Part shown: piece by piece, positions 60,372 through 64,000 of the stretch
Numbering within the stretch: the first letter of the stretch is position 1
Layout: every line of letters starts with the position of its first letter
Source: Setaria digitata
Lineage: Eukaryota > Nematoda > Chromadorea > Rhabditida > Setariidae
Length of the DNA stretch: 64,000 nucleotides
Reading direction: 5' to 3'
NCBI GenBank assembly: GCA_003640385.1
Contig: RCAB01000287.1
Span: 1-64,000 of the forward strand
Notes under the pieces: generated by a model
Told to the model about the DNA's origin: nothing
The model's database searches: none
What the model saw: only the letters and a program-made list of their open reading frames with translations
Made by a program: the position numbers and the translations under genes

Positions 60372-61406
60372 TGATTGAAATCAACAAAAACGAAAAAAAT
60401 CGAAGTTTGAAATTTATTACAAATGAAAATTAGTGTAATTTCTATATTCAATTACAAAATTTAGTTGTTAGTAATAATATTTGTAAAACTGTCTTCATTT
60501 TTACAGAAATGAAGCAATTTTGAATATAAAAAGTAAAATAACTAATGTAGTCGAAATTATTAATAATTTAAAAGAAAAACATAAAATGGTATATCTTTTA
60601 GAATATTTAATGTTAAGTATTGCTTAGAATTTCGGTAGGATTAATTTGCACACTTTTTTAATTACTTTGATATTACAAGTAGTAAATGTTGGATATCACA
60701 TTGAAGATTTATTTATTTTTAATATTTACTGCGTGGGATTTATTAAGATGATTAAAGAATCGAATTTTGTTTGAAAAGTTTAGCGATATTTCAGATCAAA
60801 ACGTCGATGACAGCCGTTCACATTGTTAGTTTCACGGTTCAAATTGAGTGCTTAGTTCTTTGAAATGCTTCTGTTTGTAAATTCAGCTTATTAATTAAAT
60901 TTGCAAACAATTAATTTTACTTGATATTTTAATATTCTAGTGTTTCTTTTTCTAGTAGTTCCCATTCTGTGTATCTTCTCTGCTCTCAAAAGCGAACAAG
61001 AAAAGCATTATTTCTTCTACAATATTCTTATATTGTTAATTTTTTACCACTAACAAAATTTATTTAACCTTTGAACTTATTAGACATTAAGATCGATTAG
61101 ATAACACATGATACAGTTGTTGGATCCATTTTTTAGCCGTACAAATTACCATCTACCCAACCGAGGAAAGCATCTATGAAGGACATGATGCTACGTTTAA
61201 TTGCCGTGCACGTGCTGCTGACGGGCGAACATATCCAGAAGTACGGTGGACTCGTTACGATTCACCAATGCCTGCTTCAGCGTACGAAATTGACGGACGC
61301 TTAAAATTCTCGTCAGCAGCATCGTCTGATAGTGGGCGATACGTTTGTTCCGCAACTTACGGTGGGCGAAATTACGATGCATATGCCCAACTTAATGTGC
61401 GACCTT
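24972..61406 (+). CDS. unc-52: Perlecan-like basement membrane proteoglycan core, 5' half (continues beyond the window)
   Basis: Sixteen exons join in one frame: 24972-25200, 26854-27037, 27355-27509, 30135-30248, 30603-30718, 31177-31420, 32214-32424, 33845-33927, 34578-34703, 42880-43014, 43522-43616, 43860-45052, 45486-45757, 45890-47007, 47534-47756, 61137-61406, about 1589 residues. Order: signal region, SEA (about 77-190), LDLa 1, Cys-less Ig-like, LDLa 2, WAP-like Cys cluster, LDLa 3, LDLa 4, N/G/S/Y-rich region, LDLa 5 and 6, E/R/Q-rich helix, LDLa 7, Ig. SEA, then LDLa, then Ig is the N-terminal plan of perlecan; more Ig and laminin-type domains would follow downstream. Perlecan is secreted into basement membranes and in nematodes anchors body-wall muscle. 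Most junctions are phase 1, usual for shuffled extracellular modules. The count of seven LDLa modules and the two huge low-complexity exons are unusual. A nested opposite-strand gene occupies the intron after LDLa 3. The alternative would be a different SEA/LDLa/Ig protein, but perlecan fits best. Confidence 0.82.
26148..26185. repeat. (GA)n microsatellite
   Basis: GA dinucleotides grading into GAA/AGAAG purine-rich sequence, about 130 bases upstream of the TATA-like element. Confidence 0.9.
26312..26410 (+). promoter_or_regulatory. TATA-box promoter with possible untranslated exon inside perlecan intron 1
   Basis: A GA-rich tract (26148-26185) is followed by TATAAAA at 26312-26318, then about 30 bases later a GC-richer segment that ends in a perfect donor (CTCG/GTAAGTTAG) at 26410. 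This is the layout of a core promoter with a short non-coding first exon. It could drive an alternative perlecan transcript joining the SEA exons, an unrelated non-coding RNA, or be a remnant of a mobile element's promoter. Confidence 0.4.
26556..26590. repeat. (TTA)n microsatellite containing an NN gap
   Basis: ATT/TTA triplets interrupted by two N at 26584-26585; repeat length is therefore unreliable in this assembly. Confidence 0.9.
26854..27037 (+). CDS. unc-52: Perlecan exon 2: first half of the SEA domain
   Basis: Encodes [20 protein letters not shown], then [19 protein letters not shown], matching the start of SEA domains (strand, acidic/polar loop, helix with regular hydrophobic spacing). 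Two nearby in-frame acceptors (exon start 26854 or 26860) are equally possible and differ by two residues. The donor (AG/GTCTTT) is weak but required by phase. Confidence 0.75.
27355..27509 (+). CDS. unc-52: Perlecan exon 3: second half of the SEA domain
   Basis: Encodes [13 protein letters not shown], then [19 protein letters not shown] and GFEFYTIE, the second half of an SEA fold. The cleavage-type GSVVV motif of autoproteolytic SEA domains is replaced by GTLVT, as expected for non-cleaved members. The exon must end G/GTCAAT, a poor donor; if unspliced the frame stops two codons later at 27517, within an AATAAA hexamer, so a short SEA-only product cannot be excluded. Confidence 0.72.
27518..30134. 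other. Perlecan intron 3
   Basis: AT-rich with a (TC)n run near 28482-28498. One open frame at 29320-29550 after a TTCGTAG acceptor looks somewhat protein-like ([20 protein letters not shown]) but is open only in phase 0, which the preceding exon does not offer, so it is not included as an exon. Confidence 0.5.
30135..30248 (+). CDS. unc-52: Perlecan exon 4: LDLa module 1
   Basis: Reads [20 protein letters not shown], then [12 protein letters not shown], with the sixth Cys supplied by exon 5 (DDC). All LDLa cysteines and the acidic calcium-binding D-G-S-D-E are present. Acceptor TTCTTTAG, donor GTAAAT, phase 1 at both ends. Confidence 0.9.
30603..30718 (+). CDS. unc-52: Perlecan exon 5: end of LDLa 1 and start of Ig-like domain
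   Basis: Acceptor AATTACAG, donor AAG/GTAAAT, phase 0. After DDC the segment [18 protein letters not shown] has the strand A'-B pattern of an Ig I-set domain, with Ser in place of the first intradomain Cys. Confidence 0.8.
31177..31420 (+). CDS. unc-52: Perlecan exon 6: Ig-like domain without the canonical cysteines
   Basis: Encodes [10 protein letters not shown] (the Ig tryptophan) and [20 protein letters not shown] (the D-x-G-x-Y-x-C region with Met in place of Cys). An acidic linker with CFDENNC follows. Two in-frame donors exist, ACAG/GTACTA at 31408 and GCAA/GTAAGA at 31420; the second has the better consensus, and the choice changes four residues. Confidence 0.82.
32214..32424 (+). CDS. 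unc-52: Perlecan exon 7: LDLa module 2 and linker
   Basis: Reads [20 protein letters not shown], then [17 protein letters not shown]: six cysteines, with the usual D-G-S-D-E calcium loop changed to DATDE. The exon ends in [13 protein letters not shown] at donor GTAAAT (phase 2). Confidence 0.88.
32425..33844. other. Perlecan intron 7
   Basis: AT-rich, no exon or RNA gene recognised. Confidence 0.6.
33845..33927 (+). CDS. unc-52: Perlecan exon 8: WAP-like cysteine cluster
   Basis: An 83-base exon (acceptor TTGTTTAG, donor GTAAGT) encoding [15 protein letters not shown], then CLEGKCCKT. With the CPDGS of exon 7 it forms a compact C...C...C...C...CC pattern like WAP or nematode EB-type modules. 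Phases match on both sides. Confidence 0.82.
34578..34703 (+). CDS. unc-52: Perlecan exon 9: LDLa module 3
   Basis: Reads [20 protein letters not shown], then [16 protein letters not shown]. Complete LDLa with all calcium ligands. Acceptor TTTGCAG, donor GTTTGA, phase 1. Confidence 0.92.
35196..35375. repeat. Duplicated block (about 89 bp) around a single N (probable assembly artefact)
   Basis: Bases 35196-35284 and 35286-35375 are near identical, separated by N at 35285; the copies differ by a small indel and a substitution, as two haplotypes or error-bearing contig ends would. Confidence 0.9.
35861..36226 (-). CDS. hhat-1: HHAT-like exon 5 (terminal)
   Basis: After acceptor TTATTTTAG it encodes [20 protein letters not shown] and further helices and ends at TGA (35861-35863). 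A strong donor (AGG/GTAAGT) lies in frame after CIEIDRR, so the last 15 residues could be replaced by a further small exon, which I could not find. A polyadenylation hexamer complement is near 35752-35757. Confidence 0.88.
   Translation of the reverse strand: MWITLNIIGLLIEYGGKGIYSVKEVKEWRERNISDCAFRRIVACLLVVPFVLGLYSNFYFLGGYEVGQMYVNRIWYEETLTLRYPAIILLTLAYFYAQVCIEIDRRVSLSVDKNGLEKKKF
35861..40239 (-). CDS. hhat-1: Hedgehog acyltransferase-like MBOAT enzyme (complete, five exons)
   Basis: Exons on the minus strand, 40239-40021, 39360-39125, 38769-38324, 37086-36806 and 36226-35861, encode 515 residues in one frame (human HHAT is about 490). It is a multi-pass membrane protein of the MBOAT superfamily; HHAT moves palmitate from palmitoyl-CoA to the N-terminal Cys of Hedgehog proteins in the ER lumen. 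Diagnostic segments are [52 protein letters not shown] and [19 protein letters not shown] and WHG carry the conserved Asp and catalytic-type His. Membrane helices are visible throughout. A CAG acceptor lies seven bases before the ATG. Nematodes lack a classic Hedgehog ligand but have Hedgehog-related proteins, so the substrate is open. The gene is nested in perlecan intron 9; from memory C. elegans hhat-1 neighbours unc-52, which is why I use that symbol. Confidence 0.93.
36806..37086 (-). CDS. hhat-1: HHAT-like exon 4: catalytic core
   Basis: Contains the family signature [20 protein letters not shown] and the histidine motif [12 protein letters not shown]. Acceptor TTTTCAG, donor TTT/GTACGT in phase 0. 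Confidence 0.95.
37087..38323. other. HHAT-like intron 3
   Basis: AT-rich intron with several A/T homopolymers; no further exon on either strand. Confidence 0.6.
38324..38769 (-). CDS. hhat-1: HHAT-like exon 3
   Basis: Encodes 148 residues including [35 protein letters not shown] and a strongly hydrophobic [21 protein letters not shown]...L...EF resembles the conserved cytoplasmic-loop region of MBOAT proteins. Acceptor GGATTAG, donor CTAG/GTATGT. Confidence 0.92.
39125..39360 (-). CDS. hhat-1: HHAT-like exon 2
   Basis: After acceptor GATTTAG it encodes [20 protein letters not shown] and two hydrophobic segments ending [14 protein letters not shown]. This frame differs from the longest open frame here, but it is the one that joins exons 1 and 3. 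Donor GTAAAT, phase 2. Confidence 0.88.
40021..40239 (-). CDS. hhat-1: HHAT-like exon 1
   Basis: Starts [20 protein letters not shown], with a first membrane segment [20 protein letters not shown], and ends DRHK at donor AAG/GTACGT in phase 0. Residues 1-73. A splice acceptor (CTGCAG) precedes the ATG by seven bases. Confidence 0.92.
41463..41945. repeat. 95-bp direct repeat, two copies, in the HHAT-like 5' flank
   Basis: Copies 41463-41558 and 41849-41945 share AACAGTAACATACGTTGAT, then AAATATTCAATTATAGATTA and a TTTGACAATTAATTT segment, about 95% alike by eye. A partial third copy (AATTATAGATTATA) is at 41055-41072. No N separates them, so this looks like a genuine dispersed or regulatory repeat. 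Confidence 0.8.
42880..43014 (+). CDS. unc-52: Perlecan exon 10: LDLa module 4
   Basis: Reads [20 protein letters not shown], then [16 protein letters not shown]. Six cysteines and the calcium loop are intact. Acceptor AATTTTAG, donor GTCAGT, phase 1. A basic EKR precedes the module. Confidence 0.92.
43522..43616 (+). CDS. unc-52: Perlecan exon 11: EYF linker
   Basis: Encodes [15 protein letters not shown] followed by a Lys/Asn/His-rich stretch, ending CAG/GTAATA in phase 0. Its start resembles that of exon 14 ([16 protein letters not shown]), which also directly follows an LDLa module. An in-frame donor after SEST could shorten it. Confidence 0.72.
43860..45052 (+). CDS. unc-52: Perlecan exon 12: long N/G/S/Y-rich disordered region and start of LDLa 5
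   Basis: A 1193-base exon (acceptor AAATTTTAG, donor CG/GTAAAT) with about 397 codons. The frame starts [19 protein letters not shown] and runs through N, G, S, Y, D and Q-rich sequence (for example [20 protein letters not shown]), predicted disordered, to DKCSDQEF, the start of LDLa 5. Other long frames here on both strands are shadows: they are off-phase with the flanking exons. A single N at 44737 sits between two in-frame copies (44641-44736, 44740-44835), so 33 codons are probably falsely duplicated. Confidence 0.8.
44641..44835 (+). repeat. In-frame 96-bp duplication around a single N inside the perlecan coding exon (probable artefact)
   Basis: Both copies encode [14 protein letters not shown], then [17 protein letters not shown]; they differ by Val versus Met. 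The spacing is 99 bases including N, which keeps the frame and hides the error from gene finders. Confidence 0.9.
45486..45757 (+). CDS. unc-52: Perlecan exon 13: LDLa modules 5 (end) and 6
   Basis: Joined to exon 12, LDLa 5 reads [17 protein letters not shown], then [17 protein letters not shown]. After an acidic linker (about 30 residues) LDLa 6 reads [20 protein letters not shown], then [16 protein letters not shown]. The acceptor (ATTTGAAG) is purine-rich and weak but is the one that completes LDLa 5 in frame. Donor GTGTGT, phase 1. Confidence 0.85.
45890..47007 (+). CDS. unc-52: Perlecan exon 14: long E/R/Q-rich helical region
   Basis: A 1118-base exon, acceptor AATTTCAG, donor CAG/GTAATT, encoding 372 residues. 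It begins [16 protein letters not shown] and then becomes almost entirely Glu, Arg, Gln and Lys. It includes 14-residue repeats ([14 protein letters not shown], 42 bp) at about 46256-46400 and 7-residue repeats (DRRRVEE) at about 46730-46830. Alternating acidic and basic residues suggest a single alpha helix or coiled coil, unusual for a secreted matrix protein. Minus-strand frames over it are shadows. Placement within perlecan rests on phase continuity with exons 13 and 15. Confidence 0.82.
46256..46400 (+). repeat. 42-bp tandem coding repeat
   Basis: Three to four near-identical copies of a 42-base unit encoding [14 protein letters not shown]; copies differ by single bases, implying recent unequal exchange or replication slippage. 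Confidence 0.88.
46730..46830 (+). repeat. 21-bp tandem coding repeat
   Basis: Units encoding DRRRVEE, about four to five copies, with slight changes (GD for ED). Confidence 0.85.
47534..47756 (+). CDS. unc-52: Perlecan exon 15: LDLa module 7
   Basis: Starts [20 protein letters not shown], then [20 protein letters not shown] and [16 protein letters not shown], followed by a Pro/Gln-rich tail ([13 protein letters not shown]). Acceptor AATTGCAG, donor T/GTAAGT, phase 1. It is the last 5'-region module before a 13-kb intron. Confidence 0.9.
47757..49500. other. Start of perlecan intron 15
   Basis: AT-rich, with no supported exon. Confidence 0.6.
49503..49925. repeat. Duplicated AT-rich block around a single N (probable assembly artefact)
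   Basis: Two versions of the same 200-bp sequence, both starting near TTTCAACTTTTTCAATTATA, lie on either side of N at 49712. Low complexity probably prevented correct contig merging. Confidence 0.88.
49535..50065. repeat. (TA)n and TATATTTAT low-complexity region
   Basis: Nearly pure A and T, with long alternating TA runs; able to form cruciform or slipped structures and liable to assembly error. Confidence 0.95.
50636..50722. repeat. (CT)n-rich pyrimidine tract
   Basis: CTCTCT and CCTTTC-type low complexity. It underlies the Pro/Leu/Ser-rich open frame starting at 50595, which I reject as a gene. Confidence 0.9.
50801..50858 (+). CDS. Possible alternative mini-exon in the long perlecan intron
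   Basis: Between GATTGCAG and a CTC/GTAACT donor-like site lie 58 bases encoding [19 protein letters not shown] in phase 0 to phase 1. It could link exon 14 (phase 0) to the Ig exon at 61137 (phase 1), skipping LDLa 7. The upstream sequence has no pyrimidine tract, so this is weak. Confidence 0.15.
51100..55350. other. Middle of perlecan intron 15
   Basis: AT-rich with a (TTG)n run at about 53136-53170, an alternating purine-pyrimidine stretch at 52760-52875 and T homopolymers. No gene is supported. Confidence 0.5.
53136..53170. repeat. (TTG)n microsatellite
   Basis: Slightly interrupted TTG triplets. Confidence 0.9.
55362..55660. repeat. Diverged tandem array, unit about 65-80 bp, with ATCAACGTT core
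   Basis: Four to five copies starting at about 55362, 55436, 55515, 55580 and a partial near 55628. The shared pattern is CCGT-(g)AATCAACGTT-(g)AAAAATATTACACAC followed by AATGA-TTCATT. Copies are 60-80% alike by eye. There is no open frame. Confidence 0.75.
55661..60100. other. End of perlecan intron 15 / upstream region of the alternative first exon
   Basis: AT-rich; short open frames (for example at 57111-57413 and 59209-59421) have no domains or splice fit. Nothing else is supportable. Confidence 0.5.
60103..60217 (+). CDS. unc-52: Perlecan alternative first exon: signal peptide
   Basis: ATG at 60103 begins [20 protein letters not shown], continuing to [17 protein letters not shown], a clear signal peptide with likely cleavage after STATG. 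An acceptor (AATAACACAG) lies two bases before the ATG, suited to leader trans-splicing. It ends at a strong donor (CGGT/GTAAGT) in phase 1, the phase needed by the Ig exon at 61137. The simplest reading is a downstream promoter giving an isoform without SEA and LDLa modules. Read as an internal exon it would also keep frame after exon 15 (Cys-Met join), so both uses are formally possible. Confidence 0.72.
60339..60369. repeat. Long A homopolymer
   Basis: About 30 consecutive A, one of the longest in the window, inside the intron between the alternative first exon and the Ig exon. Confidence 0.95.
61137..61406 (+). CDS. unc-52: Perlecan exon 16: canonical Ig domain
   Basis: Reads [20 protein letters not shown], then [20 protein letters not shown] and [19 protein letters not shown], ending AQLNVRP. 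It has both Ig cysteines, the Trp and D-S-G-x-Y-x-C. Borders: TTTTTTAG acceptor and T/GTAAGT donor, phase 1 at both ends, so the domain is one self-contained exon. Start of the Ig series of the protein. Confidence 0.93.
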
Positions 61407-64000
61407 GTAAGTTCTCCATTGGAATAGTTTTGCTCCAAGTTGTCAAAAAATAGTTAATTAATGTGATTAATTAAATAAGATAAGAGTTATTATCACACAC
61501 ATAATAATATATCCTGCTGTGGTAGTACCAACTGTTCTTAACGACTGATACATAAAGGAAAGATAAGATTCATTGCAGTGTGTTAAAATAGCAATGAATC
61601 AAAGTATAAGGCACCATCCTGAAATTAATTTCTTTTTTCATCTTACAAGTAAGTGTAGAACGTGCAGAATTTGATCTGGAATATAAGAACTTAAATTGAA
61701 ATGATTACCTAATAATTATACTATTGCAAAATTTACTGCTATTATTTCATTGGCCTTAATTTTATATATTCTTAATTTTGTTATTTCTATATATAATAAT
61801 TATCAGGTAAATAAACGTAAACAATGACATTAAGTCATCATTTATCTAATATATCAAATAAGTGCACCGATCGGTCTTGGTCTCAGCACGATACGCTTTA
61901 CGCTATTTTGTCTAATTAAATTGATGAAGATATTGTGCTGTTAAAAAATCACTTACAACCGGTAAAATTAATTGATATCATTATTGTATAACTCAACATG
62001 GCAGTTAATTACTTTAAAATCACTGAAAAAAATAGTATGAATGTTGCATGAATTCACAAAGCATCACATTCACGTGTCACACATAGTAGTTACACGTATG
62101 GAATGGTGACGTACACATGTAGAGCTATTACTTAAATACGAGAACATGTAATTATAATGAATGATTTTTGCTAAGTAGGACTGGTATAATTAAATTTTAG
62201 TGGAACTAGTATAATTAAATTGATTCAAGCGGAACTAATACAGTCAACAAATGGGGACAAAATAAACATACCGAAACTAACATAATTGAATTGATCTAAA
62301 TACTTGTGGAAATAATATGATTAAGTAGACACTGATTTATTGATATATTATTTGATGGTACTTTGCAATTGTTTTGTTGTGAAGATTTACCACCTGGGTT
62401 ACAATTTGGAATTAGAAATTCTTAAATCTAATGGTTTTCTATTCTTTCCGGTTAACCTCGTCTAGAAGCATTTCGGTCAAGAAGACGACAATTTTATTGC
62501 ATTATTTTATGTAAACCTTTCGTTTATCTTTATTCTACTTCGTTTCCTGGGGATTCTTTCCGGCACTGTTAACTATCCTTCAATGAATTTAATGATAGCT
62601 TACTTTTTGTTATCAAAATTTAGAGAAAAATCCGAAAAACGGATATTAGAAATTGTTTCGTACATATTGTTGTAATTGCATTAATTAATGATGCAGAAAT
62701 ACCATTTCATTTTCTCCATCTGTTTCAGTTTTTTTCTTTCTTACAGTCCAGTCATTTCATTTAATTTTTCAACTGATGGCAATAATTATGCCACCTAAGC
62801 AACATGCATTTTTTTCCTAGCAAGTGTGATTTAAATGAATTATTTTAGCACTAATTTACTTATGTCCGTAATTAAATTCACTTTTCATTCATCAGCATCA
62901 TCATTTTTCGGATAAATTTGCCGTGAAAATTGTTTAAAATTGTTTACTCATAAAAATTCGATGATGGCAGGAACGATAGTCAAACAGGTTGAATTTCTTC
63001 TTCTCGCATAATTCACATCTTTTTTTTTTTTGCTGTTAAACTTAAATTGAAATAGTACAAAATGATGCTTTCTTCGAGAAGTACTAGTAAAAAGTGAACC
63101 TGTTTCGACTCTTTATTCATTTTGGCAGCGCATTTCTCATGAAAACAGAATTTGAGTGCCAAAAAGAAAATTTACCGAAAACTATTTTTTATGCCATTTT
63201 TGTTGTTGTTTTGGTTATTTTTCGGGGAAGAAATAAAACTGAAAGGAAAAAGGAAAAAGACAGTCGAAAAAATCTGAACACTTTTTATGGTTTTATCGAC
63301 AATTTTGAAATAAATCTTTTTTTTAACGAGAAAATTGTTTCTTTTATTGGAAATGGAAAACGAAGAAGTGAGTAGTTTGAATTTATCTGAATAAAAAGTC
63401 AGGAATTTTTTCGGGATCCAATTAGTGGAATTAAAATGTAAACAAGTAAAAAAATAAGCTTTAATTGATATGCCGAATAACACTCATCGAGCCTAACATT
63501 TCATTTGTAGAAATAATGTGTTTCTGCCTTAGTTATGCATTAATTAATTTGATTATTTCTAAGGTAATCATAATATTCGATTATTTAATATTCATGTGTT
63601 TAGAACCGGTAAACTTTTCTACTTTTTGCACTTCACTTTTTTCAAGCTACTTTTTGCTTGTTTTTTTTTTTTTATGCCTCTTTTCAGCCTTCGCAAAATG
63701 ATCCAAAAATTTTCAGAATTTGCATGGATTAAAAAAAAAAAAACTTTATAACTGATTAAAATGAAAAGGTCTCTATGCAAATGTAAGCAATAATTTAAAT
63801 CAAGTGTGAATGGTGGTTCAAAAAATTTTATATTTTTTCTTTATTTTAATATAAAATGGCTTAAATGAATTTTTTCCTTTCATTTAGAATAAACTGAGAG
63901 GTTTTTTTTTTTTTTTTTTACAGACTAGAATATTCTCTTGAAATTCATTTCTCCTTTGACTAGTTTTTTTTTGAAGTCAAATTGAACAAATAACATTTAA
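61407..64000. other. Perlecan intron following the first canonical Ig exon
   Basis: No phase-compatible exon was found up to the end of the window; open frames at 63094-63701 are Phe/Lys/Ile-rich. The gene must continue downstream. Confidence 0.6.

Noticed and set aside
1..64000. tRNA, rRNA, CRISPR arrays, intact transposase or reverse transcriptase genes
   Set aside because: None noticed when reading both strands; no cloverleaf-like segment, repeat-spacer array or transposon protein motif was found.

Overview
The window looks like a draft-assembly piece of a parasitic nematode genome, most probably filarial. It is very AT-rich, full of homopolymer A/T runs, and has small exons separated by long introns. 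Splice acceptors sit a few bases before several start codons, as expected for spliced-leader addition. The recognisable proteins are also animal or nematode types: a perlecan-like basement membrane protein, a hedgehog acyltransferase-like enzyme and a small secreted helical protein. No bacterial, viral or CRISPR features were seen. Single-N joins flanked by near-identical copies point to scaffold-joining artefacts.

Layout: (1) 301-5957, minus strand: seven exons of a secreted protein with an unusual N-terminal Cys-containing domain, EGF-like modules and probably the start of a DOMON domain; the 3' part lies outside the window. (2) 6.0-23.0 kb: about 17 kb with no gene I can establish, holding microsatellites, homopolymers and a few weak candidate exons on the minus strand. 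(3) 23057-24271, plus strand: a complete two-exon gene for a 118-residue secreted helical protein resembling small filarial surface/secreted antigens. (4) 24972 to beyond 61406, plus strand: the 5' half of a perlecan (UNC-52-like) gene. Reading phases join sixteen exons into one frame encoding a signal/N-terminal region, an SEA domain, seven LDL-receptor class A (LDLa) modules, a cysteine-less Ig-like domain, a WAP-like Cys-rich segment, two very large low-complexity exons (N/G/S/Y-rich and E/R/Q-rich) and then a canonical Ig domain. (5) 35861-40239, minus strand, wholly inside the intron between LDLa 3 and LDLa 4: a complete five-exon hedgehog acyltransferase-like MBOAT gene of 515 residues. 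(6) 60103-60217: an alternative signal-peptide first exon whose splice phase matches the Ig exon, so a second promoter could make a perlecan isoform lacking SEA and LDLa modules.

How the genes relate: perlecan is a secreted matrix proteoglycan core that attaches muscle to hypodermis in nematodes. The acyltransferase is an ER membrane enzyme and shares only location with it, but the nested arrangement looks like ancient microsynteny (from memory, C. elegans unc-52 and hhat-1 lie on the same cosmid). All exon models here come from reading phase, splice consensus and domain continuity; no transcript data were available.
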